58,150 bases of DNA from CAXMST01 sp032122625 (GCA_032122625.1 JAQBGG010000091.1:1-58150); one strand, 5' to 3'; positions 7,468-16,176 are shown, counted from the stretch's first letter. Notes: generated from the sequence alone by a model not told the origin. Numbers and translations: made by a program.

Positions 7468-8772
7468 TTGGAGAAGTTCGTCATCAAGGGCGAGACGCCC
7501 CTCTCGGGGGAGATCGTCGCCGCCGGGAACAAGAACGCGGCTCTGCCGCTCGTCGCCGCATGCCTGCTGACCGAGGAGGAGGTGATTCTCCGCAACGTGC
7601 CCCGGATCCGCGACGTCGAGGCCCAGGTCGGCCTGCTCGAGCGGATGGGGGTGGAGGTCGAGTGGCTGGATGCCAACGACCTGCAGATGCGCGCAAGCGC
7701 ACTCGGCACCAGGCAGGTGGACGAAGGGCTGGCCGCGAGGATTCGCGCCTCGTTCCTGCTCGCGGGGCCGCTGCTCGCTCGCTTCGGAGAGGTTCGGATG
7801 CCGCCGCCGGGCGGCGACACGATCGGCCGCCGGCGCCTCGATCCCCACCTCGACGCCTTCTCCGATCTCGGCGCCACTGTCAGCGGCGATCGGATGATCG
7901 AGGTCTCGGCCCCCGACGGCCTCGCTCCCTGCTCGATCTTCATGGACGAGCCCTCGGTGATGGGAACCGAGAACGCTCTGATGGCCGCCGCTCTGACGCC
8001 CGGGTCGACGACGATCGCCAACGCCGCCTCTGAACCCCATGTCCAGGACCTCGCCCGCCTGCTGACCAAGATGGGCGCCCAGGTCGACGGCATCGGCTCC
8101 AACGTGATGACGGTCCACGGGCGCGACAAGCTCGGCGGCGCCGATCACCGGATCTGCCCCGACCACATCGAGGTCGGCAGCTTCATGGCGCTGGCGGCAG
8201 CGACCGGCGGAGAGCTGCGGATCCGCGACACCGAGCCCGATGACCTGTACATGATCCGCCGCCAGTTCCGCCGCCTCGGGCTGCAGACGTTGGTCGAGGG
8301 CAACGACATCCTCGTTCCGCCCGGCCAGCGCTTGGCCGTGCGAGATGACCTCGGCGACGCGATCGCAAAGATCGACGATGGACCGTGGCCGGCCTTCCCC
8401 GCCGATCTGACCTCGATCGCCCTGGCCTTGGCGACTCAGGCCGAGGGCACGGTTCTGATCTTCGAGAAGATGTTCGAGAACCGCTTGTTCTTCACCGACA
8501 AGTTGGTGGCAATGGGCGCTCGGATTACGCTCTGCGATCCGCACAGGGCGATCGTCAGCGGTCCGTGCCGGCTTCATGGTGAGCGCGTCGAGAGCCCGGA
8601 CATCCGCGCCGGCATGGCGATGCTGATTGCCGCGCTCGCGGCGGAGGGCACCTCGGAGATCGGCAACATCATGCAGATCGACCGGGGCTATGAGCGGATC
8701 GACGAGCGCCTGCGGGCTTTGGGCGCCCAGATCGAACGGGTCGCGGTCGAACCGGTCCCGGTGTCGGCCTAG
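7468..8772 (+). CDS. murA: UDP-N-acetylglucosamine 1-carboxyvinyltransferase
   Basis: MurA catalyses the first committed step of peptidoglycan synthesis, transferring enolpyruvate from PEP to UDP-GlcNAc in the cytoplasm. The 434-aa protein is full length. Lys22 in 'GNKNAALPL' is present. The catalytic loop reads GGDTIG, so the residue normally Cys115 is Asp117, as in Mycobacterium and Chlamydia enzymes, which are naturally insensitive to fosfomycin. C-terminal 'EIGNIMQIDRGYERIDERL' is typical. The start is TTG 7468, directly before the conserved EKFVIKG; no Shine-Dalgarno sequence is visible and the mRNA is probably leaderless. Confidence 0.95.
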   Translation: MEKFVIKGETPLSGEIVAAGNKNAALPLVAACLLTEEEVILRNVPRIRDVEAQVGLLERMGVEVEWLDANDLQMRASALGTRQVDEGLAARIRASFLLAGPLLARFGEVRMPPPGGDTIGRRRLDPHLDAFSDLGATVSGDRMIEVSAPDGLAPCSIFMDEPSVMGTENALMAAALTPGSTTIANAASEPHVQDLARLLTKMGAQVDGIGSNVMTVHGRDKLGGADHRICPDHIEVGSFMALAAATGGELRIRDTEPDDLYMIRRQFRRLGLQTLVEGNDILVPPGQRLAVRDDLGDAIAKIDDGPWPAFPADLTSIALALATQAEGTVLIFEKMFENRLFFTDKLVAMGARITLCDPHRAIVSGPCRLHGERVESPDIRAGMAMLIAALAAEGTSEIGNIMQIDRGYERIDERLRALGAQIERVAVEPVPVSA

Positions 8773-8826
8773 ACTCCCCGCGAAGCTCAACTGCCTGCGC
8801 CTGGCCGCCGGGCAGGAGCCGACCTG

Positions 8827-9828
8827 ATGACGCACCCGATCCCCCAAGGCGCCCGGGACATCCTGCCGGACGAGATGCGCGAGCTGCGGCGCATCGAGTC
8901 GACCCTGCGCGAAATCTTCGCATCGCGCGGCTACGGCGAGGTCTCTACCCCGGCGATCGAGTACGACGACGTCCTCTCGCAGGGCGATGAAGGAGCGATG
9001 GACGCTGCCTACCGCTTCTTTGACGCCTCGGGCGAACTGCTGGCGCTGCGCACCGACATGACGATCCCGATCGCTCGCCTCGCCGCCGATCGGCTGGGCG
9101 AGGCCGATCTACCGCACCGCCTCTATTACATCGGCACCGCCTACCGGGCCGTGAGCGCGCGGCGGGGGCAGCTGCGGGAGTTCCGCCAGGCCGGAGTCGA
9201 GCTGATTGGAGCCGAGGCCCCAGACGGGACGGCGGAGGTGATTGACCTGCTCGTCGCCGGCCTCGATGAGGTCGGCCTGAACCGGGCGGTGGTCGGACTC
9301 GGCGACGCAGATCTGTTCCGCCAACTGCTCGCTGAACTCGGCGTCGAAGGCAAGGCCAACGATCGCATTCTCGACCGGCTCGCCGCTCACGACCTCGTCG
9401 CAATCGAGGCCGAGGCGGGCGATCTGGCCGGGCTCGGGGACGACGAGCGACAACTGATCGTTCAGCTTTCGAGTCTCCGGGGTGGGGCGGACGTGCTCGA
9501 GAAGGCGAGGGCGATCGGTGGGGTCGCCGTCGAGCGTGCAACCAGCCGGCTCGCCGAGACATATGCGCGACTGGTCGAGATGGGCATTGCCGACCGCGTT
9601 CAGCTCGATCTCGGGTTGCTCCGGGATCTCGGCTATTACACCGGCGCCATCCTCGAGGTCTACGACCCGGCGGTGGGCCAGATCATCGGCGGGGGCGGGC
9701 GCTACGACGCCCTCCTGGGCCGCTTCGGACGGCCGCTTCCGGCGGCCGGCTTCGCGCTCTACATCGAGCGCGTTCACATCGCCCAGGCCGAGGAGGAGCG
9801 CCTGGCGCGAAAGCGTGGCGCCTCGTGA
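8827..9828 (+). CDS. hisZ: ATP phosphoribosyltransferase regulatory subunit
   Basis: This 333-aa class-II aminoacyl-tRNA-synthetase-like protein resembles HisRS: 'IPQGARDILPDEMRELRRIES' at the start, 'LRTDMTIPIARLAADR', and a motif-3-like 'GGGGRYDALLGRFGRPLPAAGFAL' near the end. It has no anticodon-binding domain and is followed directly by a short-form hisG, so it is HisZ rather than HisRS. HisZ pairs with HisG-S to form the active, histidine-inhibited first enzyme of histidine synthesis. The start is ATG 8827 with AGGAG 8 nt upstream. It is shorter than many HisZ proteins (about 380 aa). Confidence 0.9.
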   Translation: MTHPIPQGARDILPDEMRELRRIESTLREIFASRGYGEVSTPAIEYDDVLSQGDEGAMDAAYRFFDASGELLALRTDMTIPIARLAADRLGEADLPHRLYYIGTAYRAVSARRGQLREFRQAGVELIGAEAPDGTAEVIDLLVAGLDEVGLNRAVVGLGDADLFRQLLAELGVEGKANDRILDRLAAHDLVAIEAEAGDLAGLGDDERQLIVQLSSLRGGADVLEKARAIGGVAVERATSRLAETYARLVEMGIADRVQLDLGLLRDLGYYTGAILEVYDPAVGQIIGGGGRYDALLGRFGRPLPAAGFALYIERVHIAQAEEERLARKRGAS

Positions 9829-9875
9829 GCATGCGCGGCGTCGACATCGCCCACCGGCGCGGGGAGGGCGAGCAG

Positions 9876-10505
9876 ATGCGTTTGGCGATCCCTCGCGGAG
9901 CGCTGTTCGAGGGTTGCCTGGATCTGCTCGATGGCGCCGGCTTCGACACCTCCGAGCTGCGCAGCTCCTCACGCTCCCTGATCTTTGACCTCGGTGAAGT
10001 GTCGATCGTGACGATGCGGCCTTCGGACGTCCCGACCTATGTCGAGGCCGGCGCCGCGGATCTCGGGATTACCGGCAAGGACGTCCTCGATGAGCTCAGC
10101 GACCTGGCCGTGTACGAGCTCGCTGACCTCGGCTTCGGCCGCTGCAGGATGGTGCTCGCCGCGATCACCGGCGACGACAGCCTCGAGCGCTCGGCCCGCC
10201 GGCTCGGCTTCATGAGGATCGCGACCAAATACCGGAGGATCGCCGAGCGTTACTTCGAATCCACCGGCCGGCAGGTGGAGGTGATCGAGGTCAAGGGATC
10301 GGTCGAGCTGGCGCCGCTGGTCGGCCTCGCTGACGGCATCGTCGACCTCGTCGCCACGGGCCGTACGATGCGGGAGAACGGGCTCGAGGAGCGCGAGCAG
10401 ATCTCGGTCTGTACGGCCCGCCTGATCGCCAACCGCGTCGCCCACAAGCTCCGGGTCGATGAGATCGACGGGATGGTCGAACGCCTGCGAGAGGCATCAT
10501 CGTGA
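9876..10505 (+). CDS. hisG: ATP phosphoribosyltransferase, short-form catalytic subunit
   Basis: HisG-S (209 aa) condenses ATP and PRPP to N1-(5-phosphoribosyl)-ATP. Motifs seen are 'RLAIPRGALFEG', 'YVEAGAADLGITGKDVL' and the PRPP loop region 'DGIVDLVATGRTMRENGL'. The C-terminal regulatory domain of long HisG is missing, which fits the hisZ gene just upstream. The frame is open back to GTG 9825, overlapping hisZ, but ATG 9876 has GGGAGGGCGAG in front and begins exactly at the family N terminus. Its TGA overlaps the hisD GTG. Confidence 0.94.
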   Translation: MRLAIPRGALFEGCLDLLDGAGFDTSELRSSSRSLIFDLGEVSIVTMRPSDVPTYVEAGAADLGITGKDVLDELSDLAVYELADLGFGRCRMVLAAITGDDSLERSARRLGFMRIATKYRRIAERYFESTGRQVEVIEVKGSVELAPLVGLADGIVDLVATGRTMRENGLEEREQISVCTARLIANRVAHKLRVDEIDGMVERLREASS

Positions 10506-11785
10506 GGCCCGATCGGCGTGCCTGGGACGGCATTGACGCAGCCGAGCTGGCAGCTGGGCTCCGAGCCGCAATCGGCGCACCGGAGGAGGTTGCCGCAGAG
10601 GCCGCGGCTCTGGTTGAGAGCGTCCGTAGAGGCGGGGACGCGCGCCTCCTCCAGCTCGGCGAGGAGCTCGACGGCGTCCGCGTCGAGCATCTCGAGGTGG
10701 CGGCCGAGATCCGCGCTGAGCAGGCCGGAGCGGTCTCCGTAGCGTTGCAGGCAGCGCTGCAGGCGGCGGCACAGAACATCCGCGCCGTGGCCCGGGCTCA
10801 GGTCCGTGCCGAGGCGGACATCGTCGCCCCCGGGCAGGGTCAGACCGTGACCGTGCGTGAGGTCGCGGTCGGCTCAGCGGGAATCTACGTGCCGGGTGGG
10901 CGTGCTGCCTATCCGTCCTCGGTCCTGATGGGCGCGATCCCAGCCCGGGAGGCGGGGGTCGATCGGGTCGTGGTCGCGTCACCGCCGGCGGCCAACGGAA
11001 TGCCGGAGCCGGCCGTCCTCGCCGCCGCCGAGATCGCCGGCGTCGATGCCGTCTACGCGATCGGCGGGGCCCAGGCGATCGGGGCGCTTGCCTACGGCAC
11101 CGAGACCGTGGAGTCCGTCGACGTGATCGCCGGACCCGGCGGACCCTGGGTACAGGAGGCGAAGCTCGCGGTGTCCCGCGCCGTCGGCACCGATGGCTAC
11201 GCCGGACCGTCCGAGCTCGTGGTCCTCACCGACGGCAGCGTCGAGCCGCGATGGCTGGCGCTCGACCTCTGCGCCCAGGCCGAGCACGGCGACGACGGCC
11301 TGCTGGTCGCGATCTGCATCGGCGATGCCGACCCCGACGCCTTGCTCGGCGCGATCGAGGTCGTCGCCGGCAACTACGAGAGCGTCCCCGACGCATCGAT
11401 CAGCGTTGTCACGGCTCCAAGCACCACCGCTGCCCTCGAGCTCGCCGAGGCGCTGGCCCCCGAGCACCTGGAGCTCGCCTGCGCCGGCGCCGACTCGATC
11501 GCCGACTCGATCACGCGGGCCGGCTGCGTGTTCGTCGGCCCGCTGGGCGCCACGGCCTTCGGCGACTACGCGGCGGGCTCCAACCACGTGCTCCCGACCG
11601 GAGGCGCGGGGCGCTTCACGGGGCCGCTGGGTCCCGGTACCTTCCGACGCAGGATCAGCACCGTGCGAATGAGTTCGGAGGCCGCTGTCGAACTGGGGCC
11701 GGTAGTTGACGAGATCGCTCGAGCTGAGGGCTTCGTGGTCCATGGGGCCTCAGCCCTCGCCCGCGCGGGCCAGACCGAGCGCTGA
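10502..11785 (+). CDS. hisD: Histidinol dehydrogenase
   Basis: This 427-aa Zn enzyme oxidises L-histidinol to L-histidine in two NAD-dependent steps. Zinc ligands Gln259 and His262 ('CAQAEHG') and the catalytic Glu321-His322 pair ('APEHLELA') are all present; 'GSAGIYVPGGRAAYPSSVLM' is the NAD-site signature. One oddity is GPGGPWVQEAK where the family usually has GPGNxYV. The GTG start overlaps the hisG stop (GTGA), so translation is probably coupled. Confidence 0.95.
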   Translation: MRPDRRAWDGIDAAELAAGLRAAIGAPEEVAAEAAALVESVRRGGDARLLQLGEELDGVRVEHLEVAAEIRAEQAGAVSVALQAALQAAAQNIRAVARAQVRAEADIVAPGQGQTVTVREVAVGSAGIYVPGGRAAYPSSVLMGAIPAREAGVDRVVVASPPAANGMPEPAVLAAAEIAGVDAVYAIGGAQAIGALAYGTETVESVDVIAGPGGPWVQEAKLAVSRAVGTDGYAGPSELVVLTDGSVEPRWLALDLCAQAEHGDDGLLVAICIGDADPDALLGAIEVVAGNYESVPDASISVVTAPSTTAALELAEALAPEHLELACAGADSIADSITRAGCVFVGPLGATAFGDYAAGSNHVLPTGGAGRFTGPLGPGTFRRRISTVRMSSEAAVELGPVVDEIARAEGFVVHGASALARAGQTER

Positions 11786-11796
11786 AGGAGATGACG

Positions 11797-12387
11797 GTGA
11801 CCAGAACGGCTGAAATCGAGCGGCTGACGAAGGAGACGGAGATCCGCGTGGCGCTCGGCCTCGAGGGCGGCGAGGTGATTGCCGAGACCGGCGTCGGCTT
11901 TCTCGATCACATGCTCGAGCTACTCGGCCGGCACGGCCGCCTGGCGCTCCAGGTTCGGGCCAGCGGCGATCTCGAGACCGGCGCCCACCACACCGTTGAG
12001 GACGTTGGAATCGCGATCGGGCAGGCGCTCGACGAGGCGCTCGGAGACCGCGCCGGAATCAGGCGCTACGCGCACGCCGAGGTGCCGATGGATGAGGCTC
12101 TCGCCCGCTGCTCGCTCGACATCTCCGGTCGGCCGTTCTGCCTCTTCGAGTCCGATATGCCGCTGGTCTCGATCGCCGGCTTCGACAGCGAGCTCTGCGA
12201 GGAGTTCTTCCGCGCCCTGGCGACGAACGCCAAGCTCACCCTGCATCTCAGCAATCCATACGGCTCGAACGCGCACCACATGATCGAGGCCTGCTTCAAG
12301 GCCTTTGCCAGAGCGCTGCGGGATGCGGTCTCGATCGATCCGGACCAGAGCGGCATCCCCTCAACCAAGGGCACGCTGAGCGACTGA
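11797..12387 (+). CDS. hisB: Imidazoleglycerol-phosphate dehydratase
   Basis: This Mn-dependent dehydratase (196 aa) makes imidazole-acetol phosphate. The His/Glu metal motifs 'FLDHMLELLGRHG', 'HHTVEDVGIAIG' and 'HHMIEACFKAFARALRDA' are intact. It is the monofunctional form without a histidinol-phosphatase domain. Two starts are possible: ATG 11791 directly abuts AAGGAG with no spacer, whereas GTG 11797 lies 6 nt after it, so I prefer GTG 11797. hisC, which often lies between hisD and hisB in actinobacteria, is missing here. Confidence 0.93.
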   Translation: MTRTAEIERLTKETEIRVALGLEGGEVIAETGVGFLDHMLELLGRHGRLALQVRASGDLETGAHHTVEDVGIAIGQALDEALGDRAGIRRYAHAEVPMDEALARCSLDISGRPFCLFESDMPLVSIAGFDSELCEEFFRALATNAKLTLHLSNPYGSNAHHMIEACFKAFARALRDAVSIDPDQSGIPSTKGTLSD

Positions 12388-12460
12388 AACGAGCTCGGCC
12401 GGAGCCGTTGGGATCGGGGCCGCAGCGCCACCGACCGAAACATCCGACATCGAGCGGGGT

Positions 12461-12466
12461 TAGCCT
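12461..12466 (+). promoter_or_regulatory. Putative -10 element of the glycosidase-like gene
   Basis: TAGCCT ends 6 nt before ATG 12473. It suggests that this gene has its own leaderless transcript inside the his cluster. Confidence 0.5.
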
Positions 12467-12472
12467 GTGGTG

Positions 12473-13579
12473 ATGCCTGCGCCCTCCCCAAAGCCGACAC
12501 CCCGCCGTCGCGCGCTGATCTGCGCCACCGCCACGATCGTCTCCCTGCTGGCGCTCGCCGCCACCGCGCAGGCCGCCGTTCCGCGCTCGTTTTTTGGGCT
12601 CAGCGCCGTCCAGCCGACGGCCGCCGACTTCGAGGGAATGGGCGACATCGGCGCCGGCAGCTACCGCGTCGAGATCCCCTGGCCCGCGGTGCAGGGCAGC
12701 AAGGATGGACCGTTTGCCTGGGCGGGTATCGATCAGCGCATCAGCCTCGCGGCCACCCACGGCCTCCGGCCGGTGCCGATCATCTTCGGCACCCCCGCCT
12801 TCATCAGCGGCGATTCGAAGCATGTCCGCGGTCCCGTCAAGGGTGAGATGCAGCGCGCCGAGTGGGAGCAGTTCACAGCCGCGGCAGTTGCCCGTTACGG
12901 TCCCGGGGGGGATTTCTGGGCGGAGAACCCAAGCCTGCCTCCGGGACTTGCCCCGGGGAACTGGATTCTCTGGAACGAGCAGAATGCCCCCGCCTTCTGG
13001 CACCCGAAGGCCAACCCGTCGCAGTACGCGACGCTGCTGCGCATCACGCGCGAAGCGGTCGACACGATCGATCCCTCGATCGAGCTGACGGTGGGGGGCA
13101 TGTACGGCTTCCCGCAGAACCCGAAGGGGATGACCTCGAAGAAGTTCCTCAGGCAGCTCTACAAGAAGCGCGGGATCAAGAAGTTGATCGACGGGGTCTC
13201 GGCCCACCCCTACGCCGGTAACCTGGCCGGTGTCAGCGCGCAGGTCAAGGACCTTCGCCGGGTGATGGACCGAGCGGGCGATCGCAAGGCTGATCTCTAC
13301 ATCGGTGAGATCGGCTGGGCCTCCGGCGGGCCAAAGCGCAGCTCCCTCGTCAAGAGCCAGGCAGGGCAGGCGCGACTGCTGAAGCAGGCCTACGACCTAT
13401 TCTTGAGCCGTCGACGGCAGTGGAACATCGAAGCCGTCTACTGGTTCACTTGGCGCGACTACGCCGGCGCTGGGCCTGACTGCGCCTGGTGCCCAAAAGC
13501 GGGGCTGTTGAGCAAGAAGAACAAGCGCAAGCCTGCCGGACGGGCGTTCGAGAAGCTGATCGACAAAAAGGTCGCTTGA
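12473..13579 (+). CDS. Secreted glycoside hydrolase-like protein (clan GH-A)
   Basis: This 368-aa protein has an Arg-rich N terminus and signal sequence (hydrophobic about 15-35, Ala-x-Ala near 33-35) and a TIM-barrel glycosidase-like domain. The likely acid/base Glu169 lies in 'ILWNEQN' (the Asn-Glu pair of clan GH-A) and the likely nucleophile Glu279 in 'IGEIGWAS'. Families GH39 and GH5 are the nearest I can suggest; the substrate is unknown. GTG codons at 12467 and 12470 are alternatives, but TAGCCT ends 6 nt before ATG 12473. It sits between hisB and hisH and has no obvious link to histidine synthesis; the C terminus is Lys/Arg-rich. Confidence 0.8.
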   Translation: MPAPSPKPTPRRRALICATATIVSLLALAATAQAAVPRSFFGLSAVQPTAADFEGMGDIGAGSYRVEIPWPAVQGSKDGPFAWAGIDQRISLAATHGLRPVPIIFGTPAFISGDSKHVRGPVKGEMQRAEWEQFTAAAVARYGPGGDFWAENPSLPPGLAPGNWILWNEQNAPAFWHPKANPSQYATLLRITREAVDTIDPSIELTVGGMYGFPQNPKGMTSKKFLRQLYKKRGIKKLIDGVSAHPYAGNLAGVSAQVKDLRRVMDRAGDRKADLYIGEIGWASGGPKRSSLVKSQAGQARLLKQAYDLFLSRRRQWNIEAVYWFTWRDYAGAGPDCAWCPKAGLLSKKNKRKPAGRAFEKLIDKKVA

Positions 13580-13627
13580 GGTCCCCGGGACCGTGCTCCC
13601 GGCGGCCGGGGTCGCTGCGGCCGCCCC

Positions 13628-13633
13628 TAACAT
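13628..13633 (+). promoter_or_regulatory. Putative -10 element of hisH
   Basis: TAACAT lies 7 nt before the hisH GTG, with no Shine-Dalgarno sequence; probable leaderless start of a second his transcript (hisH-hisA-orf94-hisF). Confidence 0.5.
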
Positions 13634-13640
13634 CTGCTGA

Positions 13641-14303
13641 GTGGCAACCCGGATCGGCATCGTCAACTACGGCATGGGGAACCTGCGCTCGGTCGAGAAG
13701 GCCCTCGAGCGCGTCGGCGGCCAACCCCTGATCAGCGGTGAGCCGGCTGAGCTCGATGCCGTCGCCGGCCTGGTCCTGCCCGGTGTGGGGGCCTTCCCGA
13801 GGGCGATGAAGAGAATCCGCGAGAGCGCGCTCGACGCCTACCTGCGGGCTCGCGTCGAGGCTGGAACCCCGGTGCTCGGGGTCTGCCTGGGCATGCAGCT
13901 CCTGTTCGAATCCTCGACCGAGAACGGCGGCGCGCGCGGACTCGGTCTGCTCTCCGGCCCGGTGACCGAGCTCGAAGCGCCGGAGAGGAAGTTGCCGCAC
14001 ATCGGTTGGTCGCCGGTGCGAGTCGAGCGGGAGACCGCCTTGACCGAGGGCCTCGCCGCCGACGAGCCCTTCTACTTCGTTCACAGCTTCGTCCCGCGCC
14101 CCGAGTCGGGGCAGCTGCTGGCCTCCGCCGAGTACGGCGATCGTTTCGCGGCCGTCGTCGGCCGTCCGCCGGTCTACGGCGCCCAGTTCCACCCGGAGAA
14201 GTCGAGCGCCGCGGGCCTGCTTCTGCTGGCCAACTTCATCGCGATCTGCGAGCGCCACGGGAACGGTGTTGCGACGACGACCGCAGCTCTGGGAAGCGGC
14301 TGA
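13641..14303 (+). CDS. hisH: Imidazole glycerol phosphate synthase, glutamine amidotransferase subunit
   Basis: HisH (220 aa) releases ammonia from glutamine and passes it through the HisF barrel. The class-I triad is Cys82 in 'GVCLGMQLLFE', His184 and Glu186 in 'GAQFHPEKSS'. The N terminus 'RIGIVNYGMGNLRSVEKAL' is typical. The GTG start lies 7 nt after TAACAT. The stop is 2 nt before hisA, so hisH, hisA, the 94-aa gene and hisF form one unit. Confidence 0.95.
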   Translation: MATRIGIVNYGMGNLRSVEKALERVGGQPLISGEPAELDAVAGLVLPGVGAFPRAMKRIRESALDAYLRARVEAGTPVLGVCLGMQLLFESSTENGGARGLGLLSGPVTELEAPERKLPHIGWSPVRVERETALTEGLAADEPFYFVHSFVPRPESGQLLASAEYGDRFAAVVGRPPVYGAQFHPEKSSAAGLLLLANFIAICERHGNGVATTTAALGSG

Positions 14304-14305
14304 GC

Positions 14306-15103
14306 ATGACCGAGATCTCAGCCGAGGAGACGCTGGGCGCCAATCTGATGACCCTCTACCCGGCGATCGACATCCGTGGTGGTCAGGCTGTGCGGCTTCT
14401 GCGCGGCGACTACGACCAGGAGACGCCCTACGACGCCGACCCACTCAATGCCGCGCGCCGCTGGCACCGGGGCGGAGCGGAGGTGCTCCATGTCGTCGAC
14501 CTCGACGGGGCCCGCGCCGGGCGGCCCCAGAACCTCGAGCTGATCGGGCGAATCGCGGCCGCCGTCCCGATTCCGGTGCAGACGGGCGGTGGCCTGCGCG
14601 ACGCCGCGGCCGTCGCGGCCGTGCTCGAGTCCGGCGCTGCCCGTGCGGTGCTGGGAACACGCGCTCAGCGCGAGCCGGCGTTCGTCGGGGAGCTGGTTGC
14701 CGAGCACGGCGCTGAGCGGATCGTCGCCGCCGTCGATGCCAGGGCCGGCAGGGTCGCGGTCGAAGGCTGGGAACAGGCCACCGACACTCCGGTTCCCGAA
14801 CTGGTCACCGAACTCACCGCGCTCGGGGCGCGTCGCTTCATCTACACGCCGGTCGAGGTCGACGGGACGCTGGCCGGGCCCGGACTCGACGGACTCGCCG
14901 ACGTCACCGCGGCCTGCGAGGCCGCCGGTGCCGAGCTGATCTACTCGGGCGGGGTCGGCTCTCTGCACGACCTGCGCTCGCTCGCGGCCCTGCCCTTGCC
15001 GTCGATCGGCGGCGTGATCGTCGGCCGGGCCCTGTACGAGCAGCGCTTCAGCGTTGCCGAGGCAATCGCGGCACTCGGCGGTGCGGACGGAGGCTTCGGC
15101 TGA
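14306..15103 (+). CDS. hisA: ProFAR isomerase (HisA)
   Basis: HisA is a 265-aa (beta/alpha)8 barrel that isomerises ProFAR to PRFAR. Catalytic Asp22 ('YPAIDIRGGQ') and Asp144 ('AAVDARAG') are present, with phosphate loops 'QTGGGLRD' and 'YSGGVGSLHDL'. ATG 14306 follows the hisH stop by 2 nt; ATG 14348 gives a family-typical N terminus and is an alternative, with GAGGAG rather far upstream. Some actinobacterial HisA enzymes (PriA) also act in tryptophan synthesis, which cannot be decided by eye. The stop overlaps the next ATG (TGATG). Confidence 0.92.
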   Translation: MTEISAEETLGANLMTLYPAIDIRGGQAVRLLRGDYDQETPYDADPLNAARRWHRGGAEVLHVVDLDGARAGRPQNLELIGRIAAAVPIPVQTGGGLRDAAAVAAVLESGAARAVLGTRAQREPAFVGELVAEHGAERIVAAVDARAGRVAVEGWEQATDTPVPELVTELTALGARRFIYTPVEVDGTLAGPGLDGLADVTAACEAAGAELIYSGGVGSLHDLRSLAALPLPSIGGVIVGRALYEQRFSVAEAIAALGGADGGFG

Positions 15104-15387
15104 TGGGCGTCCTCGGACTCGCGGCGCGAACCGGCATGCGCTGGACGGTCTGGGCCCGGGTGCTGATCCTGGCGGAAGTCGCGCTGGCGCTGAAACGCCA
15201 CCTCGACCTGCTCGAATCCACCGAGAGAGGCGACCTCCAGCGCCTGGTCCGTAAGTCGAAGGGCAAGCCCTCGAATCTCAGCCGCCGCGAGCGCCAACGG
15301 ATCGCCGAGATCGTCGCCAAGCTCGAACCATCGCTTTTGGCACGCGAGCTGCGGCTCGCAGCGACCCCCTGGCGCAACAAGCCGTGA
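15103..15387 (+). CDS. Conserved-looking small protein coupled to hisA and hisF, function unknown
   Basis: This gene encodes 94 aa. The first ATG shares its A with the hisA stop (TGATG) and its stop overlaps the hisF GTG (GTGA), so it is translationally locked between two his genes. It has one amphipathic or membrane-associated helix (about 12-32, 'MRWTVWARVLILAEVALAL'), a basic middle ('LVRKSKGKPSNLSRRERQR') and another helix. No catalytic motif is visible and I do not recognise the family. The tight overlaps argue for a real gene. Confidence 0.7.
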   Translation: MGVLGLAARTGMRWTVWARVLILAEVALALKRHLDLLESTERGDLQRLVRKSKGKPSNLSRRERQRIAEIVAKLEPSLLARELRLAATPWRNKP

Positions 15388-16169
15388 CCGTCCTGCGGCG
15401 GGTTATTCCCTGCCTCGACGTCGACGCCGGCCGGGTCGTCAAGGGGACCAACTTCGTCGGCCTCCGAGACGCCGGCGATCCGGTCGAACTGGCGGCCCGC
15501 TACGACGCCGAGGGCGCCGACGAGATCGTCTTCCTCGACATCACAGCCACCCACGAGAAGCGGGAGACAATCGTCGACCTCGCCAGGCGAACGGCGAACC
15601 AGGTCTTCATCCCGTTCACGATCGGCGGCGGCATCTCATCGGTCGAGGACGCACAGGCGGTGCTCGACGCCGGCGCCGACAAGGTCGCCGTCAACTCCTC
15701 GGCTCTCGCCCGCCCCGAGCTGATCGGGGAGCTTGCCGAGGTCTTCGGCTCCCAATGCGTCGTCGTCGCGATCGACGCCAAACGGCGTCGGCCCGCGGGT
15801 GAAACGGCGCCCTCCTGGGACGTCTACGTCGCCGGTGGCCGCGAGCTGGTCGAGGGCCGCGAGGCGATCCAGTGGGCACGCGAGGCCGGCGAGCGCGGAG
15901 CGGGCGAGCTGCTGCTGACCAGCATGGATCGCGACGGCACGACCGACGGCTACGACCTCGAGCTGACCCGCGCCGTCGCCGACGCGGTGACGATCCCGGT
16001 GATCGCCTCCGGCGGTGTCGGCGAGCTCCGCCACATGGTCGAGGGGATCTCCGAGGGGGGCGCCGACGCCGTGCTCTGCGCCTCGATCTTCCACTACGGG
16101 CGCTACTCGATCAACGAGGCCAAGCGGGCGATGAGCGCCGCCGGAATCCCCGTCCGCCACACCGGCTGA
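15384..16169 (+). CDS. hisF: Imidazole glycerol phosphate synthase, cyclase subunit
   Basis: HisF (261 aa) uses ammonia from HisH to convert PRFAR to imidazole glycerol phosphate and AICAR. Catalytic Asp12 ('CLDVDAGRVVKG') and Asp131 ('VAIDAKRR') and phosphate loops 'TIGGGISSVEDA' and 'IASGGVGELRHM' are in place. GTG start overlaps the upstream small gene. hisI/hisE, which commonly follow hisF, are absent: the next gene is convergent. Confidence 0.96.
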   Translation: MTVLRRVIPCLDVDAGRVVKGTNFVGLRDAGDPVELAARYDAEGADEIVFLDITATHEKRETIVDLARRTANQVFIPFTIGGGISSVEDAQAVLDAGADKVAVNSSALARPELIGELAEVFGSQCVVVAIDAKRRRPAGETAPSWDVYVAGGRELVEGREAIQWAREAGERGAGELLLTSMDRDGTTDGYDLELTRAVADAVTIPVIASGGVGELRHMVEGISEGGADAVLCASIFHYGRYSINEAKRAMSAAGIPVRHTG

Positions 16170-16176
16170 AGTCGAC

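Noticed and set aside
8827..9828. Histidyl-tRNA synthetase instead of HisZ
   Set aside because: Too short, no anticodon-binding domain, and followed by a short-form hisG that requires HisZ.
13904..13912. TTCGAATCC resembling a tRNA T-arm
   Set aside because: Inside hisH, no acceptor or anticodon stems around it.
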